A DNA stretch of 64,000 bases from Cupriavidus necator A5-1 (GTDB lineage: Bacteria > Pseudomonadota > Gammaproteobacteria > Burkholderiales > Burkholderiaceae), in assembly GCF_000744095.1 (NCBI RefSeq), contig NZ_JQLI01000001.1, forward strand, positions 1,364,001 to 1,428,000. Direction: 5' to 3'. A model generated the notes under the pieces. That model did not search any database and was not told the origin of the DNA. It saw only the letters and a program-made list of their open reading frames with translations. This document shows, piece after piece, positions 42,391 to 50,942 of the stretch; within the stretch, counting starts at the first letter, position 1; every line of letters begins with the position of its first letter. The translations under genes and the position numbers were made by a program.

Positions 42391-44042
42391 GCCGGTACGT
42401 GGCCGGGCCAGAAAGCGTCGGAGCTTGCTCGTTGCCTGAGGAGGAACTTCTGGATCTTGCCGGTCGACGTCCTGGGAAGGTGGCCGATGACCACCTTCTT
42501 CGGCGCCTTGAAGTGCGCCAAGTTGGCGCGACAATGCTCGATCAGTTCGCGCTCGCCGACCCTCGCGCCCTCGACGACTTCGACAAAGGCGCATGGCGTC
42601 TCCCCCCAACGCTCGTCCGGCTGGGCGACGACGGCTGCCACGCGCACCGCAGGGTGCCGGTAGAGCACCTCCTCCACCTCCAGGGAGTTGATATTCTCTC
42701 CGCCCGAAATGATGACGTCCTTGGAACGGTCCCGGATCTGTACATAGCCATCCGGGCAGACGACTGCGAGGTCACCCGAGTGGAACCAGCCGCCGGCAAA
42801 AGCTTCCGCCGTGGCCTCGGGGTTCTTCAGGTAGCCCTTCATCGTCATGTTGCCGCGGAACATGACTTCACCGATGGTCTTCCCGTCCCACGGCACCGGC
42901 ACAAGGGTTTCGGGATGCAGCACCGCCATGCCTTCCTGCGCGGTGTAGCGGACGCCCTGCCGTCCTTTCCGTTCCACCAGCGCAGCGATGCCGAGGTCGT
43001 CCCATTCGGGCTGCTCCACGCAAACCGCCGCGGGGCCGTAGACCTCGGTCAGCCCGTAGATCTGGGTGATCCGGATCCCCATGCGCAGCAGGCCCTCGAT
43101 CACCGGCATCGGCGGCGGCGCGCCGCCGATGAGTCCGTGGACCGGATGGTCGATGCCCGCCTTCCACGCTTCGGGTGCCTGGGCAAGCATCGCATGCACG
43201 ATCGGCGCCCCGCAGTAGTGCGTGACCTGGTGCTCGCGAATCGCATCGAGCACGGCGGCAGCATTCACCCCCCGCAGGCAGACGCTGGTACCGGCGTTGG
43301 CCGCCAGCGTCCAGGCGAAGCACCAGCCATTGCAGTGGAACAGCGGCAGCGTCCACAGGAAGACGGCGTGCCGGGGCATGCCCCAGTCGAGCATGTTCGA
43401 GAGCGCAGCCAGATAGGCGCCGCGATGGTGGTAGACCACGCCCTTTGGGTTGCCCGTGGTGCCAGAGGTGTAGTTGAGGGCGATGGCCTGCCATTCGTTG
43501 GCGGGCTCGCCGCCCTCCCAGTGCGGATCGCCCCCGGCCAGGAAGCCCTCGTATTCGATCTCCGCCAGCCTGCGGCCCCCTTCCACGGCGGGATCGACGA
43601 TGTCGATCACCAGCGGCTTGTCGTCGAGCAGCGCCAGTGCGGCTTCAACTACGTCCGCGTACTCCGTGTCGGTGACCAGCACCTTCGCATCCGCGTGCCT
43701 GAGCATGAAGGCGATGGCGGCCGCGTCCAGGCGCACGTTCAGCGTGTTCAGCATGGCGCCGCTCATGGGCACGCCGAAATGCATCTCCAGCATCTCCGGC
43801 GTGTTGGCGGCCATCACGGCAACCGTATCGCCAGTCCTGACGCCGGCGGCCACCAGCGCCGACGCGAGGCCGCGGCTGCGGTCCAGCATTGCCCGCCAAC
43901 TCGTGCGGCGCTCGCCGTAGACGATGGCTGTACGCTCAGGGTAGACCTCGGCCGTCCTGCGCAGGAAGGAGATCGGCGTCAGGGGCACGAAGTTGACCGG
44001 GCTGCGCTCCAGCCCATCCGCGTTGTGTTCGACCTGTTCCAT
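42387..44042 (-). CDS. Acyl-CoA synthetase (AMP-forming)
   Basis: About 551 residues from the ATG at 44042 (GTGAGGCAATCC upstream). ANL motifs: ALNYTSGTTGNPKGVVYHH (A3), IYGLTEVYG (A5), GWFHSGDLAVV (A7), RDRSKDVIISGGENINS (A8) and STGKIQKFLLR with the catalytic Lys (A10). The FLWTLPLFHCNGWCF text is typical of medium-chain or aryl-acyl-CoA synthetases. It is the last large gene of the minus-strand operon beginning at 49575 and lies 28 bases after the acyl-CoA dehydrogenase gene. It likely activates the imported carboxylic acid. Confidence 0.93.
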   Translation of the reverse strand: MEQVEHNADGLERSPVNFVPLTPISFLRRTAEVYPERTAIVYGERRTSWRAMLDRSRGLASALVAAGVRTGDTVAVMAANTPEMLEMHFGVPMSGAMLNTLNVRLDAAAIAFMLRHADAKVLVTDTEYADVVEAALALLDDKPLVIDIVDPAVEGGRRLAEIEYEGFLAGGDPHWEGGEPANEWQAIALNYTSGTTGNPKGVVYHHRGAYLAALSNMLDWGMPRHAVFLWTLPLFHCNGWCFAWTLAANAGTSVCLRGVNAAAVLDAIREHQVTHYCGAPIVHAMLAQAPEAWKAGIDHPVHGLIGGAPPPMPVIEGLLRMGIRITQIYGLTEVYGPAAVCVEQPEWDDLGIAALVERKGRQGVRYTAQEGMAVLHPETLVPVPWDGKTIGEVMFRGNMTMKGYLKNPEATAEAFAGGWFHSGDLAVVCPDGYVQIRDRSKDVIISGGENINSLEVEEVLYRHPAVRVAAVVAQPDERWGETPCAFVEVVEGARVGERELIEHCRANLAHFKAPKKVVIGHLPRTSTGKIQKFLLRQRASSDAFWPGHVPA

Positions 44043-44070
44043 GGATTGCCTCACTGGCTGCAGCCGTGCG

Positions 44071-45213
44071 TCAGCGCATTACGTCGCGGGAGATGATCAT
44101 CCGCTGGATCTCGGAGGTCCCCTCAACGATCTCGAGCACCTTGGCATCCCCGAACGCGCGCGATACCGCGTACTCCGTCATGATCCCGTTGCCGCCGTGG
44201 ATCTGCACGGCCTGGTGAGCCGCCTCCATGGCCTTCTCGGTTGCGAAGAGCTTTGCCATCGAGGCCTGCCGATCGTAGGGCCGGCCCTCGTCCTTGGCCA
44301 CCGCGGCGTCGTACAGCATCAGGCGGGCAGCGTGCGCGTGGGTCGCCATGTCGGCCAGCTTGAACTGCAGCGACTGGAACTGGTTGAGCGTCTTGCCGAA
44401 CGCTGTGCGCTCGCTCATGTAGCGGACGGAGCGTTCCAGCGAGCCCTGCAGGATGCCCAGGCCCAGCGTTCCGATCAGGATGCGGCCGGTGCTCACCTGT
44501 GACAGGGTCTGCCTGAGGCCGGCCCCGACCTCGCCGAGCAGGTGGTCGGCAGGAATGGCGCAGTCCTCGAAGAACAGCTCGAATGTGGTCGAACCGCGCC
44601 AGCCGATCTTGTGCAGCTTCTTGCCATGGCTAAAGCCGGGCGTGCCGTTCGGCACGATGAAGTTCGAGATCTCCTTGCGGCCGTCGGGCCGGGTTCCCGT
44701 CACCGCCGCAATGACGATCGGGCCGGTGATCTCGGAACCCGAGTTGCTGATGAAGGTCTTGGCGCCATTGATGACCCAGCAGCCATCCCTCAGCACGGCG
44801 CGGGTCTGGATATTGGCGGCGTCGGAGCCGGCGTTCGGCTCTGTCAGGCCGATGCAGCCGACCTGCGTGCCCGTCAGGATCGGCCGCAGGAAGCGCGCCT
44901 TCTGGCCGTCGGTGCCGTAGTTGTTGAGCAGGCTGGCCGCCGTCGAGTTGGCCATGATGGCCACCGCCACGGCGCAATCGACGCGGGCGATCTCTTCCAG
45001 CGCAATGGCGAAGCCAAGCCAGTCGCCGCCGCTGCCTCCCCAGGCTTCGGGGTACGGCAGCCCGATATAGCCCAGTTCGCCGGCCCGGCGCCAGATCTCG
45101 TAGGGAAAACTCTCCTCTTCCCACAACCGGTGGGCGACCGGTGCGATCTCTTCCTCGGCGAAGCGGCGCACCGCCTCGCGGATCATCTCGTGGTGTTCTG
45201 CGATGTATGACAT
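44071..45213 (-). CDS. Acyl-CoA dehydrogenase
   Basis: About 380 residues from the ATG at 45213 (AGGAGGAAGACG upstream). Acyl-CoA dehydrogenase plan: N-terminal helical part (REAVRRFAEEEIAPVAHRLWEEE), FAD-contacting IGLTEPNAGSDAANIQT and the WVINGAKTFISNSG strand, then the helical C-terminus with QIHGGNGIMTEYAVSRAFGDAKVLEIVEGTSEI, where the Glu of EGTSEI is the catalytic base. It forms a 2-enoyl-CoA, passing electrons to ETF. It begins 11 bases after the alcohol dehydrogenase stop codon. Confidence 0.94.
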   Translation of the reverse strand: MSYIAEHHEMIREAVRRFAEEEIAPVAHRLWEEESFPYEIWRRAGELGYIGLPYPEAWGGSGGDWLGFAIALEEIARVDCAVAVAIMANSTAASLLNNYGTDGQKARFLRPILTGTQVGCIGLTEPNAGSDAANIQTRAVLRDGCWVINGAKTFISNSGSEITGPIVIAAVTGTRPDGRKEISNFIVPNGTPGFSHGKKLHKIGWRGSTTFELFFEDCAIPADHLLGEVGAGLRQTLSQVSTGRILIGTLGLGILQGSLERSVRYMSERTAFGKTLNQFQSLQFKLADMATHAHAARLMLYDAAVAKDEGRPYDRQASMAKLFATEKAMEAAHQAVQIHGGNGIMTEYAVSRAFGDAKVLEIVEGTSEIQRMIISRDVMR

Positions 45214-45224
45214 CGTCTTCCTCC

Positions 45225-46355
45225 TCAATACGATTCCTGCAGCATCGCCAAGTAGTCGTCGACCGTGGCAGTGCGGGGATTGGTGGCGTGGCAGTGGTCC
45301 TTCGTGGCGGCGACCGCGATGTCCTCCAACACGTCACGCGGCACGCCCATGGCGCCGAGACCGGCCGGCAAGCCGAGACGGGCGTTGAGTTCGCTGATGG
45401 CCTGAGCCGGGTCCCCGCCGGCGGGCAGGCCCATGGCCTGCACCAGTGCGGCCTGCTTGGCTTCGGTCGCCGGCTTGTTGAAGCGCAGCACGACCGGCAG
45501 CAGCACGGCGTTAAGCGTGCCGTGGTGCAACGAGACGCCGGGCACCGCGCCCAGCGGGTGCGACAGGGCATGCACCGCGCCCAGCCCCTTCTGGAAGGCC
45601 AGCGCGCCTTCCATGGCGGCCATCATCATGTTCCAGCGCGCGTCGCGGTCGCGGCCGTTGGCGGTGGCCTTGCCGATATTGGCCATGCCGCGGCGCAGGC
45701 CGTCCAGGGCGATCGCCTCGGCGGGCGGGTTGATGGCCGGCGCCAGGAAGGTCTCGATGCAGTGGGCGATGGCGTCCATGCCGGTCGCGGCGGTCAGGGC
45801 CGGAGGCAGGCCCAGCGTCAGCTCGGGGTCGCAGATGGCGAGCTTCGGCAGCAGGAACGGACTCAGCAGGCCGAGCTTGCGGCCGGACTCCATGACGATG
45901 ACCGCGCCCCGGCCCACTTCGCTGCCGGTACCCGCAGTCGTCGGGATGGCCACCAGCGGGGCGACCCGGCTGGTGATTAGGCTCGCGCCGCCCTCCACCG
46001 CCGCGTAGGTCTGCAGCGGTGCCGGGTGGGTCGCCAGCAGCGCGGTGGCCTTGCCCAGGTCGATGGGCGACCCGCCGCCCACGGCCACGATGCCATCGCA
46101 GCCATTGCCGAGGTAAAGGTCGGTCGCGGCGGACACCGCGGCTTCCGTCGGGTTGGGTGGGGTGTCCTCGAAGACGGTGGGCGTGCAATCCGGGCCTAGG
46201 GCGTCGAGCACCTTGTCGGCGATACCGGCGGCGCGGATGCCGCGGTCGGTGACGATCAGCGGTCGCTGGATGCCCAGGCGCTGCAGCTCGACCCCCAGCA
46301 TCCGGATGGCGCCGAAGTCGATGTGAACGGTAGTCAGGTAGTTGATGACAGCCAT
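45225..46355 (-). CDS. Iron-containing alcohol dehydrogenase
   Basis: About 376 residues from the ATG at 46355 (GAGGAAAAC upstream). The NAD site GGGSPIDLGKATAL lies near residue 95. Metal ligands are expected in MDAIAHCIETFLAP and in GAVHALSHPLGAVPGVSLHHG, the family's signature. It oxidises or reduces an alcohol/aldehyde pair. In an operon with acyl-CoA genes it may handle a hydroxy-acid, for example as a transhydrogenase-like enzyme. It starts 26 bases after the CoA-transferase stop. Confidence 0.93.
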   Translation of the reverse strand: MAVINYLTTVHIDFGAIRMLGVELQRLGIQRPLIVTDRGIRAAGIADKVLDALGPDCTPTVFEDTPPNPTEAAVSAATDLYLGNGCDGIVAVGGGSPIDLGKATALLATHPAPLQTYAAVEGGASLITSRVAPLVAIPTTAGTGSEVGRGAVIVMESGRKLGLLSPFLLPKLAICDPELTLGLPPALTAATGMDAIAHCIETFLAPAINPPAEAIALDGLRRGMANIGKATANGRDRDARWNMMMAAMEGALAFQKGLGAVHALSHPLGAVPGVSLHHGTLNAVLLPVVLRFNKPATEAKQAALVQAMGLPAGGDPAQAISELNARLGLPAGLGAMGVPRDVLEDIAVAATKDHCHATNPRTATVDDYLAMLQESY

Positions 46356-46381
46356 GTTTTCCTCGTAGATATGTCGATGCG

Positions 46382-47950
46382 TCAGGCGCGGAACAGCGTC
46401 GGGTCCATGCACGGAAGCGGCTCCGCCACGCGCACCGGCGGGAAGGCCATCAGGTCCAGCACCTGCGACCTGACGTCGATGCCGGGCGCAACCTCCTCCA
46501 GCACCAGTCCGTCTGGCGCCACCGAGAAGACTGCGCGCTCGGTGATGACCTTGGCCTCCTGACCGCGCTCGGCCACGTTGCGCCCGAGTGGATAGGTGAT
46601 CTCGTCCACGCGCTCGACGAACTTGCGCACGCTCCCCTCACGCCCGACCGACAGGAAGCCGTCGGTGGCGTCGGCGGCGAGGCCGCCGGTGGTGAAGGTG
46701 CCGGTGAACAGCAGCTTGCGCGCGTTGTAGGCGATGTCGATGAAGCCGCCCGGCCCCGGATTGGCCGCGCCGAAGCGGCTGACGTTGATGTTCCCGGCCC
46801 GGTCGAACTGGGCAAAGGCCAGCGCCGCCATCGGGCAGTTGCCGCCGTCGATGAAGTCGAACTGCGAGGGGCCGTCGATCAAGGCCTCCGGATACTTGTT
46901 GGCGGAGAATTGCCAGCCGCTCATCACGACGCCGCCGAAGGGGCCGTGCTCGGTGGTAAAGCTGTAGCGATGCAGGCCGCCGTCGGCGAACAGGCCGTCT
47001 TCCATCATCACCGTGGGCACGTCGGACGAAGCGCCGAAGCCGAAGATGCTGACCTCGCCGGGCCTGACCTCCCGGGCCGCCCGCCGGGCGATCACCTTGT
47101 CGGCGCCGGGCGGCAGGCGGTCCGAGGCGCGGCCGTCGAAAAGCTGGCCGCCGAGATAGGCATCGTCGTACCGGACGTCGGTGGTCATCATGGCGTCGGG
47201 CTCCACGACGACGCGATCCACCAGCACGCCGGGAATCCGCACCGCGTGCGCCGGCCGGGCGTGGCGCGGCACCAGCTTGCGCACCTGTGCGATCACGGTG
47301 CCGCCTGACGCCTTCACCGCCAGCGCCATGGCCAGCGCGCACGACGTGATCGGCTCCTCCTCGAAGCTCAGGTTGCCGTGCTCGTCGGCGCTGGTGGCGC
47401 GCAGGAACGCCACGTCGAGCGGCCAGCTCGGATAGAACAGGTATTCCTTGCCGTCCAGCTCCTGCATCCGCACCAGGTCGTCGGTGGCGCGCGCCGTGTA
47501 CTTGCCGCCCTGCTGGCGCGGGTCGATGTAGGAGCCGAGGCCGATGCGGGTCAGGTAGCCTGGGCTGCGCCGGGCGACTTCGCGCAGCCAGTGCATGGTG
47601 GCGCCGATCGGCCAGCAGTAGGCTTCCACCCGGTTCTCGCGGATCAGGCGCATGAACTCCGGGCGCTTGCCGGTGGCCGGATTCACCGCATTGGTAAAGT
47701 TGCCCGACACGATCCGCTTCATCAGCCCTTCGACGGCCACGTGATCCATGCCGCGGATGCCCATGCCGTCGCCGACACTGACCGGGAAGAAGAACGTCAG
47801 GTCACGGGGCGATCCTGTCTCGTGGAACCGTTGCGCCAGCGCCTGGAACAACGCGTCCGGCGTCAACCAGCCGATCACGCCGACGCTGCCCACGCTCTGG
47901 CCGGGCCGGATGTCCAAAACGGCCTGCGCCGCAGTGCAGATCTTGCTCAT
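46382..47950 (-). CDS. Acyl-CoA:acetate/3-ketoacid CoA-transferase (family I)
   Basis: About 522 residues from the ATG at 47950, the size of single-chain (alpha-beta fused) CoA-transferases such as propionate CoA-transferase. N-terminal half: GQSVGSVGVIGWLTPDALF and DLTFFFPVSVGDGMGIRGMDH. The C-terminal half contains the expected active-site Glu in VPTVMMEDGLFADGG, then GGVVMSGWQFSANKYPEALID and ANPGPGGFIDIAYNARKLLF. It would transfer CoA between acetyl- or other acyl-CoA and the operon's acid. It starts 37 bases after the MaoC gene. Confidence 0.9.
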   Translation of the reverse strand: MSKICTAAQAVLDIRPGQSVGSVGVIGWLTPDALFQALAQRFHETGSPRDLTFFFPVSVGDGMGIRGMDHVAVEGLMKRIVSGNFTNAVNPATGKRPEFMRLIRENRVEAYCWPIGATMHWLREVARRSPGYLTRIGLGSYIDPRQQGGKYTARATDDLVRMQELDGKEYLFYPSWPLDVAFLRATSADEHGNLSFEEEPITSCALAMALAVKASGGTVIAQVRKLVPRHARPAHAVRIPGVLVDRVVVEPDAMMTTDVRYDDAYLGGQLFDGRASDRLPPGADKVIARRAAREVRPGEVSIFGFGASSDVPTVMMEDGLFADGGLHRYSFTTEHGPFGGVVMSGWQFSANKYPEALIDGPSQFDFIDGGNCPMAALAFAQFDRAGNINVSRFGAANPGPGGFIDIAYNARKLLFTGTFTTGGLAADATDGFLSVGREGSVRKFVERVDEITYPLGRNVAERGQEAKVITERAVFSVAPDGLVLEEVAPGIDVRSQVLDLMAFPPVRVAEPLPCMDPTLFRA

Positions 47951-47987
47951 GCGATCTCTCACCTTTCTCGCCGCTCGCAGCCCGGGC

Positions 47988-48428
47988 TCAGGCCTGGAAA
48001 TGGATGATGTGGGTGCCGACGCAGACCGTCTCGCCCCGCTGGTTGAGTAGCGTCGCCTCGGCCCACAGGCGCTTCTTCTCGTCGTCGGCGCGGGCGATGC
48101 GGTAGTTCACGGTGAGGGTGTCGCCGATGCGCACGGGCTTGGTGAAGCGCACGTTGTCGTAGCCGTAGGAGACCGCCGGGCGCTGGATCATGTCGAGATA
48201 CTTGGTCACGGCGCCGGCGATGAAACCGACCATCATGGCGCCCTGCGCGATGCGGCCGCCGAAGCCCATGCGCTTGCAGTACTCGTCGTCCATGTGGTTG
48301 GGGTGGTTGTCACCGCTGATGCCGGCGAAGGCATAGATGTCGTACTCGCCGAGAGTGCGGGTGTAGCTGGTGTGCGTGCCAATAAGGGTGGATACGTTGC
48401 CTTCGTGCGGGATCTTGATGTCGGACAT
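47988..48428 (-). CDS. MaoC-like enoyl-CoA hydratase
   Basis: About 146 residues from the ATG at 48428; upstream frame text belongs to the neighbour. Single hotdog domain with the R-specific hydratase motif FAGISGDNHPNHMDDEYCKRMGF (Asp and His of the D-x4-H site) and RIAQGAMMVGFIAG. It hydrates a 2-enoyl-CoA to the R-3-hydroxyacyl-CoA. Its place after the GH88-type gene and before the CoA-transferase gene supports a CoA-based degradation path. Confidence 0.9.
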   Translation of the reverse strand: MSDIKIPHEGNVSTLIGTHTSYTRTLGEYDIYAFAGISGDNHPNHMDDEYCKRMGFGGRIAQGAMMVGFIAGAVTKYLDMIQRPAVSYGYDNVRFTKPVRIGDTLTVNYRIARADDEKKRLWAEATLLNQRGETVCVGTHIIHFQA

Positions 48429-48453
48429 GGGGTTCTCCGGAAGTGGGTTGGGT

Positions 48454-49575
48454 TCAGACCTGGGTGGCATCGATCCTGGTCTCGAGGATGAGCAGGGATT
48501 CGAGGAGAAAGTAGTCGCCCCAGACCAGTTCGTTATCCATGGCGACGCCATTGCGCTTGTTAAAGCAGCCGCCGGTGAGGATGCCAGGCTGCCGTACATC
48601 GCCTGGGCCGACCGGGGTCAGGAAGCGGGTCACGAGTTGCTCGATGCTGTCGACGGCGGCCTGGCGGTAGACCGCCGCGCGCTCCGGGATAAGCGCGGCC
48701 AGTTTGAGCAGGCTGGCGGCGACGATGGCGGTGGCCGAGGTGTCGCGGTTAGTGTGCGGGATGGCGGGATCGTCGAAATCCCAGAAGGCCACGCGGTCGG
48801 CCGGCAGGTGCGCGACCCACCAATCGGCCACGCGGATCGCGTCGGACGTGAACGCCTGCTCGCCGCACGACAGCGCCTGCGCGAGGCCGAGCATGCCCCA
48901 CGCCTGGGCGCGGGCCCAGGTGCTGCTGTCATGGATGCCCTTGTGCGTGTAGCGCTTCACGAGCGAGCCGTCGGTGGCGTTGAATGTGGCGGACTGGCAG
49001 ACCGAGCCATCCTCCCGCACGCACAGGGCGATGTGCTGGCGCAGGTGCTGGCGGCCGATCTCGCCCGTGCCGAGGGCGGCGTCGTGCCGCAACAGCAGCG
49101 CCACGGTGCCCGGAATCGCATCGATGTTGGCCTCGCTCGTCCCCACGCTGGAGGCCTCCTCGGCCTCGGTGCCGAGCGGGATCAGGCGGGCCGCTTCGCT
49201 GTACATCTCCGCCAGGCCACGCGTGCCGTCGAGGGCGAGCCCCGCGGCCTGCGGATCGGCCAGCAGCGAGCCGCCGAGTTGCGCGCCGTACCAGAAGAGG
49301 AATCCTTTGAACACCGACTTCGACGCCACCCGCGGCGCCAGCCGTGCGGACCACATGCGGGCGCTGTCGCGGTACTTCTGCTCGCCGGTGCGCAGGGCAG
49401 CCAGCCACAGCATCCCGACCCAGAAGCCCCCGGTCCAGTCGCCGGCCGGGGAGCGTGTCCAGGTGCCGTCGGCCGGATTGCCATAGTGCGGAAAGCCCGC
49501 CTCGTCCTGCGCGATCGTCGCATCGATGCGCTGCAGGATGCGGCCGAGCGCGTCATCTACCAGTCTGGAATCCAT
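48454..49575 (-). CDS. Glycoside hydrolase family 88/105-like protein
   Basis: About 373 residues from the ATG at 49575 (GGAG nine bases upstream). It has the (alpha/alpha)6 barrel text of unsaturated uronyl hydrolases: GDWTGGFWVGMLWLA, SEANIDAIPGTVALL, HDSSTWARAQAWGMLGLAQAL and NRDTSATAIVAASLLKLA, each carrying an Asp or His where the family's active site lies. Members remove an unsaturated uronic residue by hydrating a vinyl ether bond. As first gene of an acyl-CoA operon it is unusual. No signal peptide, so cytosolic. It is divergent from the LysR gene (49737). Confidence 0.85.
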   Translation of the reverse strand: MDSRLVDDALGRILQRIDATIAQDEAGFPHYGNPADGTWTRSPAGDWTGGFWVGMLWLAALRTGEQKYRDSARMWSARLAPRVASKSVFKGFLFWYGAQLGGSLLADPQAAGLALDGTRGLAEMYSEAARLIPLGTEAEEASSVGTSEANIDAIPGTVALLLRHDAALGTGEIGRQHLRQHIALCVREDGSVCQSATFNATDGSLVKRYTHKGIHDSSTWARAQAWGMLGLAQALSCGEQAFTSDAIRVADWWVAHLPADRVAFWDFDDPAIPHTNRDTSATAIVAASLLKLAALIPERAAVYRQAAVDSIEQLVTRFLTPVGPGDVRQPGILTGGCFNKRNGVAMDNELVWGDYFLLESLLILETRIDATQV

Positions 49576-49690
49576 ACGGTTTATCTCCATGCATACATTG
49601 GCTTGTCCGGTCTCCGGTGCCAGCCTTGCGGAGCGGCAGGCTGGCGCGCGCAGCGGGATGCATGGAATCGTAGGGATTGCGCAAATCGGT

Positions 49691-49708
49691 GTCCAATATA
49701 TAATTAAT
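49691..49708. promoter_or_regulatory. AT-rich motif shared with the Liv transporter promoter
   Basis: GTCCAATATATAATTAAT lies in the 161-base divergent spacer between the GH88-type gene and the LysR gene. The same motif with two changes (GTCCAATATATTATTTAT) occurs at 57658-57675, upstream of the Liv-type transporter. In both places it is oriented the same way with respect to the minus-strand operon. An ATACCTA (about 49719-49725) here and TAGGTAT (about 57694-57700) there may be a second element. Likely a LysR-type operator, by inference. Confidence 0.5.
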
Positions 49709-49736
49709 CGCTCTTTTATACCTACAGGATATAACG

Positions 49737-50615
49737 ATGGACCTTCGCCATCTCCGGTACTTCATCGCCGTGGCCGAGGAACTCAACTTCACGCGGGCGG
49801 CCGAGCGCCTGCACATCGCCCAGCCGCCGTTGAGCCTGCAGATTCGCCAGCTCGAGGAGGAGATGGATGTGACGCTGCTAAACCGGTCGCGCCGGCACGT
49901 GGAGCTGACCGAGGCGGGTCGCATTTTCCTGGAGCAGGCGCGGCAGATCCTGCGCGCTACCGAGAGTGCGGTCGTCCAGGCGCAGCGCGCGCATCGCGGC
50001 GAGACTGGCCGGCTGACGGTCGGCTTCTTCGAGCACATGTCCTATACGCTGCTGCCGCCCATCCTGCGCGCCTACCGGGAGCGTTTTCCCTCCGTGGAAA
50101 TCCTGCTGCGCTGGTTTCCAGTCGTCGAACAGGCGGAAGCGCTGCGGCGGGGTGACGCGGATATCTCCTTCATGCGGCCGGTGCCCGACTTGGAGGACGT
50201 AACGTGGGAAACCATTCTCGAAGAGCCGTTCGTGCTGGCCGTGCCGGCAAGGCACCCGTTTGCGAATGCCGAGTCAATCTCGCTGAAGGATTGCGCGCAG
50301 GAGCCCTTCATCATGTACATGCCAGAGATGGCGCCGGACTTCCACGCCATGAACATGCGCATGTGCGCGTCGGCGGGTTTCGTGCCGAAGGTCGTGTCTG
50401 AGGTGGGGCAGGTCTACACGCTGCTCGGCTTGGTCAGCTCCGGTGCGGGCATCGGCTTCGTGCCGGCATCGGTCCGGCAGATGAAGTTCGACCACGTAGT
50501 CTACAAACCGATCAAAGGCCGCCAACCAACAATCGAGATCATGCTCGGCTATAGCCAGCGCAGTCCAACGCCGCTGATGACGGCGTTTATCGAGACGGCG
50601 AAAAGCATGCTGTGA
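49737..50615 (+). CDS. LysR-family transcriptional regulator
   Basis: A 292-residue LysR protein of the BenM/CatM/CbnR style. Helix-turn-helix: DLRHLRYFIAVAEELNFTRAAERL and PLSLQIRQLEEEMDVTLLNR. The effector domain begins at GRLTVGFFEHMS and has the RWFPVVEQAEALRRGDADISFM segment of aromatic- or muconate-responsive members. The ATG follows AGGATATAACG. It is divergent from the GH88/CoA operon, and the shared AT-rich motif suggests it also controls the Liv-type transporter 7 kb away. Confidence 0.94.
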   Translation: MDLRHLRYFIAVAEELNFTRAAERLHIAQPPLSLQIRQLEEEMDVTLLNRSRRHVELTEAGRIFLEQARQILRATESAVVQAQRAHRGETGRLTVGFFEHMSYTLLPPILRAYRERFPSVEILLRWFPVVEQAEALRRGDADISFMRPVPDLEDVTWETILEEPFVLAVPARHPFANAESISLKDCAQEPFIMYMPEMAPDFHAMNMRMCASAGFVPKVVSEVGQVYTLLGLVSSGAGIGFVPASVRQMKFDHVVYKPIKGRQPTIEIMLGYSQRSPTPLMTAFIETAKSML

Positions 50616-50800
50616 AGGTTCTCCGGCCTCGCCGGCTGTAACGTGGGCGAGGCGCAGAAAGGCACGGACGTTCAGTCGCGCTGCCGGCGATAGGCAGCCG
50701 GCGACGTAGCGGTCGACCGCCAGCGAGTTGACGTCGGCCGGGGCGGCCAGGAGCAGACGTGATGAGAAGTTCTGATAACAAACCGGGCGCAGGAACCGCT

Positions 50801-50818
50801 CGCTAGCCCGAACTTTGA
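50801..50818 (+). repeat. IS1634 left inverted repeat
   Basis: CGCTAGCCCGAACTTTGA, identical to the reverse complement of 52743-52760. The true end may be two or three bases inside if the outer CGC is part of the flank. Confidence 0.8.
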
Positions 50819-50825
50819 CTTCTCG

Positions 50826-50868
50826 AATAGCCGGAACCCGCATCAGCAGTGGGTTCCGGCTATTTTTT
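50826..50868 (+). terminator. Intrinsic terminator inside the IS1634 left end
   Basis: Perfect 14-bp stem AATAGCCGGAACCC / GGGTTCCGGCTATT around an 11-base loop, followed by a run of Ts (50863-50868). Placed between the inverted repeat and the transposase start (50943), it would stop transcription entering from the flanking LysR gene, a common insulating device in insertion sequences. Confidence 0.8.
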
Positions 50869-50942
50869 GAGGCTATTATGTAGCCATGTAAATTAGTATT
50901 TATCTATTGTGTTTCGGTAGGTTTGCGCTTGAATACGTGTTC

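Noticed and set aside
42192..44096. A 634-codon open frame on the plus strand
   Set aside because: It is the antisense shadow of the acyl-CoA synthetase gene in GC-rich DNA and shows no family text.
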